In this document: in pieces, positions 14,940-23,684 of the stretch
Position numbering within the stretch: the first letter of the stretch is position 1
Layout: every line of letters starts with the position of its first letter
Source: Burkholderiaceae bacterium
GTDB taxonomy: Bacteria; Pseudomonadota; Gammaproteobacteria; Burkholderiales; Burkholderiaceae_C
Length of the DNA: 34,267 bases
Assembly (NCBI GenBank): GCA_028685665.1
Contig: JAQUDN010000012.1
Span: 1 to 34,267 of the forward strand
Direction of reading: 5' to 3'
The notes under the pieces: generated by a model
The model's database searches: none
What the model was told of the DNA's origin: nothing
Seen by the model: only the letters and a program-made list of their open reading frames with translations
Program-made: the position numbers and the translations under genes

Positions 14940-15631
14940 TCGATTTGCAGTCGGCCCGCGTGGCCATTCAAAACGTCGAGGTGCTGCGCCAGTTCTCGAT
15001 CCGCATCGCTCCCGGCCAGATGGTGGGCCTGATCGGCCGCAACGGCGCAGGCAAGACCACGGTGATGCGGACCATCATGGGCCATCTGCCGCTGATCGAA
15101 GGCCGCCTGGGCCTGGGCAGCACCGACCTGTCGGCCACGCTGCCCCACACCCGCGCGGCCCTGGGCATCGGCTACATGCCCGAAGACCGCGGCCTGGTGC
15201 CCGAACTGACGGTCGAAGAAAACATCTGCCTGCCCCTGTGGGCGCAACCCACGCTGCCGCTGCAGCAGCGGCTGGACTTCGTCTACGGCGTTCTGCCCGA
15301 ATTGCTGCCGATGCGCGAGCGCAAGGCGTTGCTGCTGTCGGGCGGCCAGCAAAAGCTGGTGGCCCTGGCGCGGGCCCTGACGGTGGGCACCAAGCTCTTG
15401 CTGCTGGATGAACCCTTTGAAGGCGTGGCGCCCGCGCTGTCGCAACGCCTGTCCGAGGTGGTGGCCGGGCTGCGCGGCGCCGGCATGTCGGTGCTGATCA
15501 GCCAGTCCGACCTGAACCACTCACGCAAGCTGCTGGACGCCGAAGTGGTGATCGAGCGCGGCGCCAACGTCACCCCCCCAGCACCTAGGCCCACCACAGC
15601 CATCCACCCACCATGCACAAGCCTGCTTTGA
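14936..15631 (+). CDS. ABC transporter ATP-binding protein (LivF type)
   Basis: 231 aa. Walker A is GRNGAGKTT, the signature LSGGQQKLVALARAL is canonical, and Walker B is LLLLDEPFEGVAP. It partners the LivG-type ATPase to drive import. The C-terminal ~18 residues are Pro/Thr-rich and unlike the family; they are read in the region that overlaps the start of the ligase gene (19 bases from 15613), so the tail may be a recent extension after loss of an earlier stop. Confidence 0.92.
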   Translation: MIDLQSARVAIQNVEVLRQFSIRIAPGQMVGLIGRNGAGKTTVMRTIMGHLPLIEGRLGLGSTDLSATLPHTRAALGIGYMPEDRGLVPELTVEENICLPLWAQPTLPLQQRLDFVYGVLPELLPMRERKALLLSGGQQKLVALARALTVGTKLLLLDEPFEGVAPALSQRLSEVVAGLRGAGMSVLISQSDLNHSRKLLDAEVVIERGANVTPPAPRPTTAIHPPCTSLL

Positions 15632-17265
15632 CAGTCCCCGCACCGTCCGCCCGCTGGGGCGCCGCCGCCACCCGGATCGAAACCCATTTCGGTGACCGCA
15701 CCCTGCGCTGCTACAGCGAACGCCCGGCCCACCTGCCGCAGATGCTGGCCCAGGCGGCCCAGGGGCGTGCAGCCCATCCAGCGGTCTGCGACCCTGGGCG
15801 CGAATGGACCTGGCAGACCCTGCGCGAGCACAGCGGGCGTCTTGCCCAAGGACTGGCCGACGCCGGTGTCGCGCCCGGCGACCGCGTGGCCCTGCTGATG
15901 GACAACAGCCTCGAATTCGTCAGCGCCGTGCATGCCGTCCTGCGCGTGGGCGCGGTGGTGGTGCCGGTGAGCACGCGCGAAGCCGCGCCAGGCGTGGCCT
16001 TCATCCTCAACCAGTGCCGCGCCCGTGCCGTGCTGGCCGACACCGGACTGGTCGCTCGGGTTCCCGTGGCGCTGAACGACGGTAGTGCCCTGCTGCGCGT
16101 GCACTGGTCCAAGGCACCCCACGAAACCGCACAGGGCACCGAGAGCGGATGGACCGACGCGGACTGCCTGCTGCGCAGCCCACCGCTGGCGCAGGACGCT
16201 GCGCCAGACGAAGAAGACGCTGCGGTGATCCTCTACACCTCCGGCACCACCGGCCAGCCCAAGGGCGCGGTGCTGACGCATTTCAACCTGGTCCACTCGG
16301 TGCTGCACTACCGCCATGCCCTGGACCTGCGGGCAGACGACCGCGCCCTGCTGGCCGTGCCGGGCTCACATGTCACCGGATTGGTGGCGATTGTGCTGGC
16401 CATGGCCGGTGTGGGGGGTTGCGTGGTGGTGTTGCGCGAATTCAAGGCCGCCAGCTGCCTGCAGCTGCTGAGCCAGGCGCGTGTCAGCTTCACGCTGATG
16501 GTGCCCGCGATGTACGCGCTGTGCCTGCGCGAACCCCAGCTGGCACACACCGATCTCAGCGCCTGGCGGCTGGCAGGTTTTGGCGGTGCCCCCATGCCCC
16601 CCGCCACCATCGCCGGCCTGCGCGGGCATTGCCCGGACATCCGGCTGTTCAACGCCTACGGCGCCACCGAAACCAGCTCACCGGCCACACTGACACCCCC
16701 CGGCTCTGACCAGGTCGACAAGGTCGGGATCGCCCTGCCCTGCGCCGACATCCGGGTGATGGACGACGACGGCGCCGAGCTGCCCCGCGGGCACAGTGGT
16801 GAAGTCTGGATCCGCGGACCGATGGTGGTGCCGCGCTACTGGGACAACCCCCAGGCCACCCAGGACAGTTTTGTCCAGGGCTACTGGAAATCCGGCGACA
16901 TCGGCACCCTGGATGCCGAAGGTTTCCTGCAGGTGCACGACCGCAAGAAGGACATGATCAACCGCGGCGGCTACAAGGTGTTTTCGGTGGAGGTGGAGAA
17001 CTGCCTGCTCGCCCACCCTGCGGTGCAGGAAGCGGCCACGGTGGGGGTTCCCTGCCCGGTGCTGGGTGAGCGCACGCATGCGTTCGTGTATGCGCCGGGC
17101 ACGCACGACACCGAGTGGCTGCGCAGCGAACTCACCGCCCATTGCAAGGCGGCTTTGGCCGACTACAAGCTGCCCGACGCCTGGACCTGGCTGTCCGAAC
17201 CGCTGCCGCGCAATGCGAACGGCAAGTTGCTCAAACGCGCCTTGCGCGAGCAGGCCGCCCGCTGA
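15613..17265 (+). CDS. Adenylate-forming acid-CoA ligase
   Basis: 550 aa, ANL superfamily. The P-loop-like motif YTSGTTGQPKGAVLTH is intact, as are the adenine-binding NAYGATETSS, the Asp of GYWKSGDIG, the hinge DRKKDMINRGG and the catalytic lysine near the end (NANGKLLKR). It activates a carboxylic acid to acyl-AMP and then acyl-CoA in the cytoplasm. It is the last gene of the ABC importer operon and overlaps the LivF-type gene by 19 bases, so the imported solute is probably an acid. Whether aromatic, branched or medium-chain cannot be decided from sequence. Confidence 0.9.
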   Translation: MHKPALTVPAPSARWGAAATRIETHFGDRTLRCYSERPAHLPQMLAQAAQGRAAHPAVCDPGREWTWQTLREHSGRLAQGLADAGVAPGDRVALLMDNSLEFVSAVHAVLRVGAVVVPVSTREAAPGVAFILNQCRARAVLADTGLVARVPVALNDGSALLRVHWSKAPHETAQGTESGWTDADCLLRSPPLAQDAAPDEEDAAVILYTSGTTGQPKGAVLTHFNLVHSVLHYRHALDLRADDRALLAVPGSHVTGLVAIVLAMAGVGGCVVVLREFKAASCLQLLSQARVSFTLMVPAMYALCLREPQLAHTDLSAWRLAGFGGAPMPPATIAGLRGHCPDIRLFNAYGATETSSPATLTPPGSDQVDKVGIALPCADIRVMDDDGAELPRGHSGEVWIRGPMVVPRYWDNPQATQDSFVQGYWKSGDIGTLDAEGFLQVHDRKKDMINRGGYKVFSVEVENCLLAHPAVQEAATVGVPCPVLGERTHAFVYAPGTHDTEWLRSELTAHCKAALADYKLPDAWTWLSEPLPRNANGKLLKRALREQAAR

Positions 17266-17273
17266 GAGGGTCA

Positions 17274-17299
17274 TGCCAGACCCCACGGCCTGGCGTTTT
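17274..17299 (+). terminator. Weak terminator after the ligase gene
   Basis: GCCAG (17275-17279) pairs with CTGGC (17290-17294), plus one wobble pair, followed by GTTTT. The stem is short. It lies between the convergent ligase and tldD genes, where a terminator is expected. Confidence 0.3.
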
Positions 17300-17310
17300 C
17301 GGCGGGCGAT

Positions 17311-18795
17311 CTACGCCGTGCCGCCCACCGTGAGCCCTTCGATGCGCAGCGTAGGCTGGCCCACGCCCACCGGCACGCTCTGGCCTTCCTTGCCGCAGGT
17401 GCCCACGCCGCTGTCCAGGCGCATGTCGTTGCCGATCAGGGTGACCTGCTTGAGGCATTCGGGGCCGCTGCCGACGATGGTGGCGCCCTTGACGGGGTAT
17501 TGGATCTTCCCGTTCTCGACCCAGTAGGCTTCACTCGCCGAAAACACGAACTTGCCCGAGGTGATGTCCACCTGGCCACCGCCAAAGTTGGTGGCGTACA
17601 GACCGCGTTTCATGCTGGCGATGATCTCGGCCGGCTCCTTGTCGCCGCCGAGCATGTAGGTGTTGGTCATGCGCGGCATCGGAATGTGTGCATAGCTCTC
17701 GCGCCGGCCATTGCCGGTGGGGGCCACGCCCATCAGGCGGGCGTTGAGCGAGTCCTGGATATAGCCCTTGAGGATGCCGTCCTCGATCAGCACATTGCGC
17801 TGGCTGGCATGGCCTTCGTCGTCCACATTGAGCGAGCCGCGGCGGTCGGCGAGGGTGCCGTCGTCCAGCACCGTGACGCCCTTGGCTGCCACGCGCTGGC
17901 CGATGCGGCCGCTGAAGGCGCTCGATCCCTTGCGGTTGAAGTCGCCCTCCAGGCCATGGCCAATCGCTTCGTGCAACAGGATGCCCGGCCAGCCGGCGCC
18001 CAACACCACACTCATCTCGCCCGCAGGCGCGGGGCGCGATTCGAGGTTGACCAGCGCGGCATGGACGGCTTCATCGACGTACTGCGCAATTTGCGCCTCA
18101 TCGAAATAAGCCAGGCCAAAGCGCCCGCCCCCGCCCGCAGAACCCATCTCGCGCCGGCCCTTGTGTTCGGCGATCACCGTGACCGACAAGCGCACCAAGG
18201 GGCGCACATCGGCGGCCAGCGTGCCATCGGCCCGGGCCACGAGCACCACGTCGTACTCACTGGCCAGGCCCGCCATGACCTGCACCACGCGCGGGTCCTT
18301 GGCCCGTGCGCGCTGCTCCACCTGGCCCAAAAGGGCCACCTTGGCCGTGCTGTCCAGCGTGGCGATCGGGTCCAGACCCGGGTACAGGCTGCGGCTAGTC
18401 GCTATCTTTTTGGTAGCTACCCGCGCTTTACGGGATTGGGCTGCAGCCGAAATAGTCCGTACCGTGCGCGCCGCGTCGAGCAGCGAGGCTTCAGAAATAT
18501 CGTCGGAATAGGCGAAGGCCGTCTTCTCGCCGCTGACCGCCCGCACGCCGACGCCCTGGTCGATGCTGAAGGAGCCGGTCTTGACGATGCCTTCTTCCAG
18601 GCTCCAGCCCTCGCTGCGGGTGTACTGGAAATACAGATCGGCATCGTCCACCTGGTGGGCGCGGATTTCCGCCAGGGCCCGGGCCAGATGGCCTTCGTCC
18701 AGGCCAAAAGGGGTCAGCAGCAACTGGCGCGCAATGTCGATGCGCTGGGTAGTGGCCGCGCGCTGGGGCGCGGCAGAGGGGGAACGAGAGGTCAT
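17311..18795 (-). CDS. tldD: Metalloprotease subunit TldD
   Basis: 494 aa. TldD with TldE/PmbA forms a zinc protease acting on modified peptides and antitoxins. The zinc motif H275-E-A-I-G-H280 followed by GLEGDF is intact, and the C-terminal part (TPTGNGRRESYAH-like APTGNGRRESYAH, GGGQVDITSGKF, CGKEGQSVPVGVGQPTL) is highly conserved. Residues ~114-132 are encoded by repeat copy C, read on the opposite strand. They replace a variable segment of E. coli TldD at nearly equal length, so activity is probably kept. Codons there (ATA, GTA, ACT, CGT) are unlike the rest of the gene. tldE is not in the window. The gene follows rodA on the same strand. Confidence 0.96.
   Translation of the reverse strand: MTSRSPSAAPQRAATTQRIDIARQLLLTPFGLDEGHLARALAEIRAHQVDDADLYFQYTRSEGWSLEEGIVKTGSFSIDQGVGVRAVSGEKTAFAYSDDISEASLLDAARTVRTISAAAQSRKARVATKKIATSRSLYPGLDPIATLDSTAKVALLGQVEQRARAKDPRVVQVMAGLASEYDVVLVARADGTLAADVRPLVRLSVTVIAEHKGRREMGSAGGGGRFGLAYFDEAQIAQYVDEAVHAALVNLESRPAPAGEMSVVLGAGWPGILLHEAIGHGLEGDFNRKGSSAFSGRIGQRVAAKGVTVLDDGTLADRRGSLNVDDEGHASQRNVLIEDGILKGYIQDSLNARLMGVAPTGNGRRESYAHIPMPRMTNTYMLGGDKEPAEIIASMKRGLYATNFGGGQVDITSGKFVFSASEAYWVENGKIQYPVKGATIVGSGPECLKQVTLIGNDMRLDSGVGTCGKEGQSVPVGVGQPTLRIEGLTVGGTA
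18407..18456 (+). repeat. Dispersed ~50-bp repeat, copy C (inside tldD)
   Basis: AGCT is at 18415-18418, GCTT at 18425-18428 and GGGCTGCAGCC from 18438, aligning without gaps to copies A, B and D. It is on the plus strand, antisense to tldD, and is read through without stop as TISAAAQSRKARVATKKIA. Confidence 0.65.
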
Positions 18796-18858
18796 GGGGG
18801 CATTTTAGGGGTGCCGCCATGCCCCGGCGCCCCCCGGGGACAGCCGGGACCCCGCGGC

Positions 18859-20034
18859 TCACAAAGGCGGCGGCGGGGCCTGCTGCGGATCCTGCCGCTG
18901 CGCCCGGGCCACCGACATCAGAATGCCCAGCGCCAGGCCCAGGGTCACCATGGCCGTGCCGCCGTAACTGATGAAGGGCAGGGGCACCCCCACCACCGGC
19001 AGGATGCCGCTGACCATGCCCATGTTCACGAAGGCATAGGTGAAAAAGATCATCGACACCGCGCCCGCCATCAGGCGCCCGAACAAAGTGTTCGCCTGCA
19101 AGGCAATGGCCAGGCCGCGCCACACCAGCAACAGGAAACACACGATCAGGAACAGATTGCCCAGCAGGCCGAACTCCTCGGAAAAGGCCGCAAAGATGAA
19201 GTCGGTGGTGCGCTCGGGAATGAACTCCAGGTGGGTCTGCGTGCCGGCCATGAAGCCCTTGCCGAACACGCCCCCCGAGCCGATGGCGATCATTCCCTGG
19301 ATGATGTGAAAGCCCTTGCCCAGGGGGTCGCGCGTGGGGTCGAGCAGGGTGCAGATGCGCTGCTGCTGGTAGTCGTGCAGCACCGGCCAGCGCACCCCGT
19401 CGGCACACAGCTGGGGCTCAAACCACACCACCAGACCGATGCCCACGGCCGCGATCAAGGCCGGCGGCAGCACCAGGCGCCAGGCCAGCCCGGCAAAGAA
19501 GATCACCGAGAGGCCCGCGGCCAGCACCAGCAGGGAGGTGCCCAGATCGGGCTGTTTCATGATCAGGCCCACCGGCACGGCCAGCAAAAGCCCCGCCACC
19601 CCGAAATCCAGCGGCCGCAACTGGCCTTCGCGCTTCTGGAACCACCAGGCCAGCATCAGGGGCATGGCGATCTTGAGCAATTCGCTTGGCTGGATCACCA
19701 CCCCCACAGAGATCCAGCGCTGGGCGCCCTTCTTGGTGATGCCGAACAGCGCCACCGCCACCAGCAGCGCCACCCCCAGGCCATACAAAGGCACGGCCGC
19801 CGCCATGATTTTTTGCGGTGAGACCTGCGCGACCAGGAAAAACAAAGTGGCCGCAATCAGCATATTGCGCCCGTGGTCCATGAAGCGCGTCCCATGGTCA
19901 TAGCCCGAGGAATACATTGCCAGCAAGCCCAGCCCGGCCAACAGGCCCACCAGGCCCAGCAGGGGCAGATCCAGCCCCCGGAACAGCGGGGCGAAACGGT
20001 GCACCCAGGAGGGTTTGCGAAAAACATGAGCCAT
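18859..20034 (-). CDS. rodA: Rod-shape peptidoglycan polymerase RodA (SEDS family)
   Basis: 391 aa, an integral membrane protein with about ten helices. SEDS glycosyltransferase that polymerises glycan strands for the elongasome together with PBP2. Characteristic segments are KKGAQRWISVGVVIQPSELL, KQPDLGTSLLV, PERTTDFIFAAFSEEFG and the C-terminal GVPLPFISYGGTAMV. The start at 20034 (MAHVFRKPSW) is chosen over an upstream frame extension that runs into the divergent gene's leader. The usual partner gene mrdA (PBP2) is not adjacent; the 5' neighbour is a divergent esterase. It is followed by tldD after 63 bases. Confidence 0.96.
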   Translation of the reverse strand: MAHVFRKPSWVHRFAPLFRGLDLPLLGLVGLLAGLGLLAMYSSGYDHGTRFMDHGRNMLIAATLFFLVAQVSPQKIMAAAVPLYGLGVALLVAVALFGITKKGAQRWISVGVVIQPSELLKIAMPLMLAWWFQKREGQLRPLDFGVAGLLLAVPVGLIMKQPDLGTSLLVLAAGLSVIFFAGLAWRLVLPPALIAAVGIGLVVWFEPQLCADGVRWPVLHDYQQQRICTLLDPTRDPLGKGFHIIQGMIAIGSGGVFGKGFMAGTQTHLEFIPERTTDFIFAAFSEEFGLLGNLFLIVCFLLLVWRGLAIALQANTLFGRLMAGAVSMIFFTYAFVNMGMVSGILPVVGVPLPFISYGGTAMVTLGLALGILMSVARAQRQDPQQAPPPPL

Positions 20035-20089
20035 GGCGCAATTATCCGTGGGGCGCGGCCCCGGGCCGCCTGGGCACAATGCAGGCGCC

Positions 20090-20674
20090 ATGAACACCAC
20101 CCACCTGCTCTACCTGCACGGCTTTCGCTCCTCGCCCCACTCCACCAAGGCCCGGCAGATGGCCGACCAGGTGGCCCGGCACCACCCCGGGGTGCATTTC
20201 TGGTGTCCGCAGCTGCCGCCCTCCCCGCGCGATGCCATGGCCCGGATTGAGGCCGGCCTGGCCGACTGGCCCCGCGCCAGCATGGCCGTGGTCGGCTCCA
20301 GCCTGGGCGGCTTTTACGCGACCTGGGTGGCGCACCAGACCGGCTGCCCGAGCGTGCTGATCAACCCCGCCGTGGACCCGGCCCGCGACCTGGCGCGCTA
20401 CATCGGCGAACAGACCGCCTGGCACGACCCCCATGAACGCTTTTTCTTCCAGAGCGAATACCTGGGGGAACTGCAGGCCCTCGACCGGCGGGGCCAGCCC
20501 CCCGCCGGCCCCGAGCTGCTGCTGGTCGCCCAGGGCGACGAAGTGCTGGACTGGCGCGAAATGGTGGCCCGCTACCCCCAGGCCACGCAGATCGTCCAGC
20601 CCGGCGGCGACCATGCCCTGAGCGACTTTCCGGCCTACCTTGCACGGGTGGTGGCCTTCCTGCAACTGGACTGA
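20090..20674 (+). CDS. YqiA/YcfP-like alpha/beta-hydrolase (esterase)
   Basis: 194 aa from the ATG at 20090 (MNTTHLLYLHGFRSSP). The oxyanion LHGF motif is at ~9-12 and the nucleophile elbow G-S-S71-L-G follows (Ser71). An Asp (GDEVLDW) and a His (GGDHALSDF) near the C-terminus complete the triad. The length and the pattern YLHGF-x-S-S-P match the YqiA family, small esterases of unknown physiological substrate. The gene is divergent from rodA with a 55-base spacer and leads into the RNB exonuclease gene 36 bases downstream. Confidence 0.9.
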   Translation: MNTTHLLYLHGFRSSPHSTKARQMADQVARHHPGVHFWCPQLPPSPRDAMARIEAGLADWPRASMAVVGSSLGGFYATWVAHQTGCPSVLINPAVDPARDLARYIGEQTAWHDPHERFFFQSEYLGELQALDRRGQPPAGPELLLVAQGDEVLDWREMVARYPQATQIVQPGGDHALSDFPAYLARVVAFLQLD

Positions 20675-20710
20675 GCGCGCGGGCCACGGTGCCCATGGGA
20701 GAATCGCGGG

Positions 20711-22780
20711 ATGCATGCACTGTTTGATGAAGCCGGCAAATTCATGGCCGGACGTATCCTGTCCGAAGCGGACGCCTCGGCCCAGGTGGAGCTCGATTCG
20801 GGCAAGCGGGTCAAGGTCAAGGCCGCCAACATCCTCTTGAAATTCGACAAGCCCGCCCCGGCCGAGTTGATGGCCCAGGCCCAGGCCCTGGCCGAAACCA
20901 TCGAGCTGGACCTGGCCTGGGAGTTCGCGCCCGAGGACGACTTCGGCTTTGCCGACCTGGCGCGCGACTATTTCTCGGAGAACGCCACGCTGGTCCAGCA
21001 GGCGGGGGCCTTGTTCCGGCTGCACGAATCACCGCACTATTTCCGCCGCGCGGGCAAGGGGCGTTTCCGCAAGGCCTCGGCCGAGATCCTGCAGCAGGCC
21101 CTGGTCGCCATCGAGAAGAAAAAGGCGCTGCTGCAGCAGATCGCCGACTGGGCCACCGCGCTGGGCCAGGGCGAATGCCCGCAGCCCATCCGGGAGCAGC
21201 TCTACAAAATCCTGTTCAAGCCCGACAAGAACGCGCCCGAATACAAGGCCGTGGTCGAAGCCAGCCGGGCCACCCACACCGCCCCCCTGGAGCTGCTGCA
21301 AAAAGCGGGCGCCATCGACTCGGCCTACCAGTTCCACTGGAACCGCTTTTTGTTCGAGAACTTCCCCAAGGGCACGGGCTTTCCGCCCCTGGAAGCCCCC
21401 CTGCCGCCCGACGACCTGCCGCTGGCCCCCGTGCAGGCCTACTCGATCGACGACTCGCAGACCACCGAAATCGACGATGCGCTCTCGGTCCAGGGCCTGG
21501 GCAGCGGCACCGTGGTGCTGGGCATCCACATCGCCGCGCCGGGCCTGGCCATCCAGCCGGGCAGCGCCATCGACCAACTGGGCCGCCACCGCCTGTCCAC
21601 CGTGTACATGCCGGGCTACAAGATCACCATGCTGCCCGACCCGGTGGTGCAGATCTACACGCTCGACGAAGGCCGCGCCAACCCGGCGGTGTCGCTGTAC
21701 TGCACGATCGACGAGGCCACGCTGGCCATCGTCTCCACCGAAACCCGGCTCGAACGCGTGCCCGTGGCCGTGAACCTGCGCCACGACCAGCTCGACCACA
21801 TCGTCACCGAAGCCTGGCTGCGCGACCCCAGCATTCAGGTCGAAAACACCCCCGAGGCCTTGCTGGGCCTGCGCGAGCAGCTCTCCTTTTTGCACCGCCT
21901 GGCCCAAAGCCTCAAGGCGCAGCGCGAAGTGGTGCGCGGCAAGCCCGAAAACTTCAACCGGCCCGACTACAACTTCCGCCTGGTCGGCAACGACCGCGGC
22001 GAACCCGTGGGCACCGAGACCGTGCAGATCAGTACCCGCCAGCGCGGCGCACCGCTGGACCTGATCGTCGCCGAGGCCGCCATCGTCGCCAACAGCACCT
22101 GGGGCAGTTGGCTGGCCGAGCTGGGCGTGCCGGGCATCTACCGCAGCCAGGCCAGCATGGCCCCCGGCGTGAAGGTGCGCATGGGCACCAAGGCCTTGCC
22201 GCACGCCGGCATTGGCGTCAAGAGCTACGCCTGGGCCACCTCGCCGCTGCGCCGGTATGTCGATCTGGTCAACCAGTGGCAGATCATTGCCTGTGCGCGC
22301 CACGGCGCCACGGCCGCCCTGGCCGCGCCCTTCAAGCCCAAGGACGCCGAGCTGTTCTCGATCATCAGCAGCTTTGACGCCACCTACGGCGCCTACAACG
22401 GCTACCAGGCGGGCATGGAGCGCTTCTGGACGCTGCAGTACCTGCGCCAGAACCAGCTGACCGAACTCACGGCCACCGTGTTCAAGGAAGGCCCGGGCGG
22501 CAGCTTTCTGGTGCGCGCCGATGACCTGCCGCTGGTGTTCCCCGTGCTCGGGGCGCAGAACCTGCCGCGCGGCGCACGCCTGCGCGTCAAGCTGGGCGCC
22601 ATCGACGACATCACCCTCGACCTGCACGGCACCGTGCTGGAACGCCTGGACAGCCCCGCGCCCGACGCCGCCAGCGAAGGCGACACCGAGGAAGACGACG
22701 ACGCCGTGGCCGGCCCCATCGCCATCGCGGTGGACATGAACGAGAACGAAGCAGGCAGCGCCGATCCAGCCACACCGTGA
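20711..22780 (+). CDS. RNB-domain exoribonuclease (RNase II/R family)
   Basis: 689 aa. A 3'-to-5' hydrolytic exoribonuclease. The N-terminal ~230 residues are a variable domain. The RNB catalytic core begins about residue 244 with YSIDDSQTTEIDDALS, whose aspartates (D247, D255, D256) match the Mg-binding cluster of RNase II, and continues to WATSPLRRYVDLVNQWQ. A degenerate C-terminal S1-like region precedes an acidic tail (EGDTEEDDDAV). The organisation differs from classical E. coli Rnb and Rnr and matches the shorter RNB proteins common in betaproteobacteria. Its TGA overlaps the GTG start of tonB. Confidence 0.93.
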   Translation: MHALFDEAGKFMAGRILSEADASAQVELDSGKRVKVKAANILLKFDKPAPAELMAQAQALAETIELDLAWEFAPEDDFGFADLARDYFSENATLVQQAGALFRLHESPHYFRRAGKGRFRKASAEILQQALVAIEKKKALLQQIADWATALGQGECPQPIREQLYKILFKPDKNAPEYKAVVEASRATHTAPLELLQKAGAIDSAYQFHWNRFLFENFPKGTGFPPLEAPLPPDDLPLAPVQAYSIDDSQTTEIDDALSVQGLGSGTVVLGIHIAAPGLAIQPGSAIDQLGRHRLSTVYMPGYKITMLPDPVVQIYTLDEGRANPAVSLYCTIDEATLAIVSTETRLERVPVAVNLRHDQLDHIVTEAWLRDPSIQVENTPEALLGLREQLSFLHRLAQSLKAQREVVRGKPENFNRPDYNFRLVGNDRGEPVGTETVQISTRQRGAPLDLIVAEAAIVANSTWGSWLAELGVPGIYRSQASMAPGVKVRMGTKALPHAGIGVKSYAWATSPLRRYVDLVNQWQIIACARHGATAALAAPFKPKDAELFSIISSFDATYGAYNGYQAGMERFWTLQYLRQNQLTELTATVFKEGPGGSFLVRADDLPLVFPVLGAQNLPRGARLRVKLGAIDDITLDLHGTVLERLDSPAPDAASEGDTEEDDDAVAGPIAIAVDMNENEAGSADPATP

Positions 22781-23634
22781 AGCCCTTCCCCTTCCTGCGC
22801 TCCGTGCGCACGCTGCACCTGGCCCTCGGCGTCTCGATCGCCGTGCATGCCGTGCTGCTGACGGTGCGCTTTGTGGACCCGGAAGGCTTCAACCGGATGT
22901 TCCGGGACACGCCGCTCGAAGTGGTGCTGGTCAACGCGCGCTCGAATGACGCACCCGACAAGGCCCAGGTGCTCGCCCAGACCAGCCTGGCCGGGGGCGG
23001 CGAAGCCCGCCAGGGCCGCGCCAGCAGCCCCCTGCCCCATGCCGGCCCCACCTCCGTGGGCAGCGACATCGAAGACGCCCAGCGCCAGCTCGAAGCCCTG
23101 CAGGCCCAGCAAGACCAGCTGCTGACGCAGCTGCGCCAGCAAATCGCCGCCCTGCCGGTGCCCGAGGCCCGCCCGACGCAGGAGCAGGGCGAACAGAGCC
23201 AGCAGGAAGAAAAGCGGCGCCAGCTGGTCAAGCTGCTGGCCGAGATCGAAAAGCGCATCAACGAAGAAAACGCCACGCCCCGCAAGCGCTACATCAGCCC
23301 CGCCACGCGCGAGGCGGCCTATGCCATTTACTACTCGGCGCTGCGCAACAAGGTCGAGGACAAGGGCACGGCGCACTTTCCGGAGCAGGGCGGCAAAAAG
23401 CTCTATGGCGAGCTGATCATGATCATCACCGTCAACCACGACGGCCGGGTGCTCGACACCGAGGTGGTGCAAAGCTCGGGCAACCCCGCCCTGGACCGCC
23501 GCGCCCAAGCCATTGCCCGCTCGGCCGGCCCCTTTGGCGCCTTCACCCGCGACATGCGCCGCCAGGCCGACCAGATCGCCATGGTGGCGCGCTTCAAATT
23601 CACCCGCGAGCAGACCCTGGAAACCGGCGGCTGA
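22777..23634 (+). CDS. TonB-like energy-transducing protein
   Basis: 285 aa, with a GTG start at 22777 that shares bases with the upstream TGA (GTGA), implying translational coupling. An N-terminal membrane anchor (~12-30), a coiled-coil rich in Gln and Glu (~96-165), and a C-terminal TonB domain (~205-285, with YGELIMIITVNHDGRVLDTEVVQSSG) are visible. The coiled-coil resembles TolA more than the Pro-rich linker of classical TonB. ExbB and ExbD genes are absent here. Likely role: coupling the proton gradient to an outer-membrane process; the receptor is unknown. Confidence 0.88.
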   Translation: MKPFPFLRSVRTLHLALGVSIAVHAVLLTVRFVDPEGFNRMFRDTPLEVVLVNARSNDAPDKAQVLAQTSLAGGGEARQGRASSPLPHAGPTSVGSDIEDAQRQLEALQAQQDQLLTQLRQQIAALPVPEARPTQEQGEQSQQEEKRRQLVKLLAEIEKRINEENATPRKRYISPATREAAYAIYYSALRNKVEDKGTAHFPEQGGKKLYGELIMIITVNHDGRVLDTEVVQSSGNPALDRRAQAIARSAGPFGAFTRDMRRQADQIAMVARFKFTREQTLETGG

Positions 23635-23684
23635 AGCCTGCCCGGGTCGGCCTGCCTGCGTTTTACCCCCTGTTTTTTCTCCCG

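Noticed and set aside
17500-19821. A 773-codon open frame on the plus strand opposite tldD and rodA
   Set aside because: Shadow of two well-conserved minus-strand genes; His/Gln/Arg-rich with no domain.
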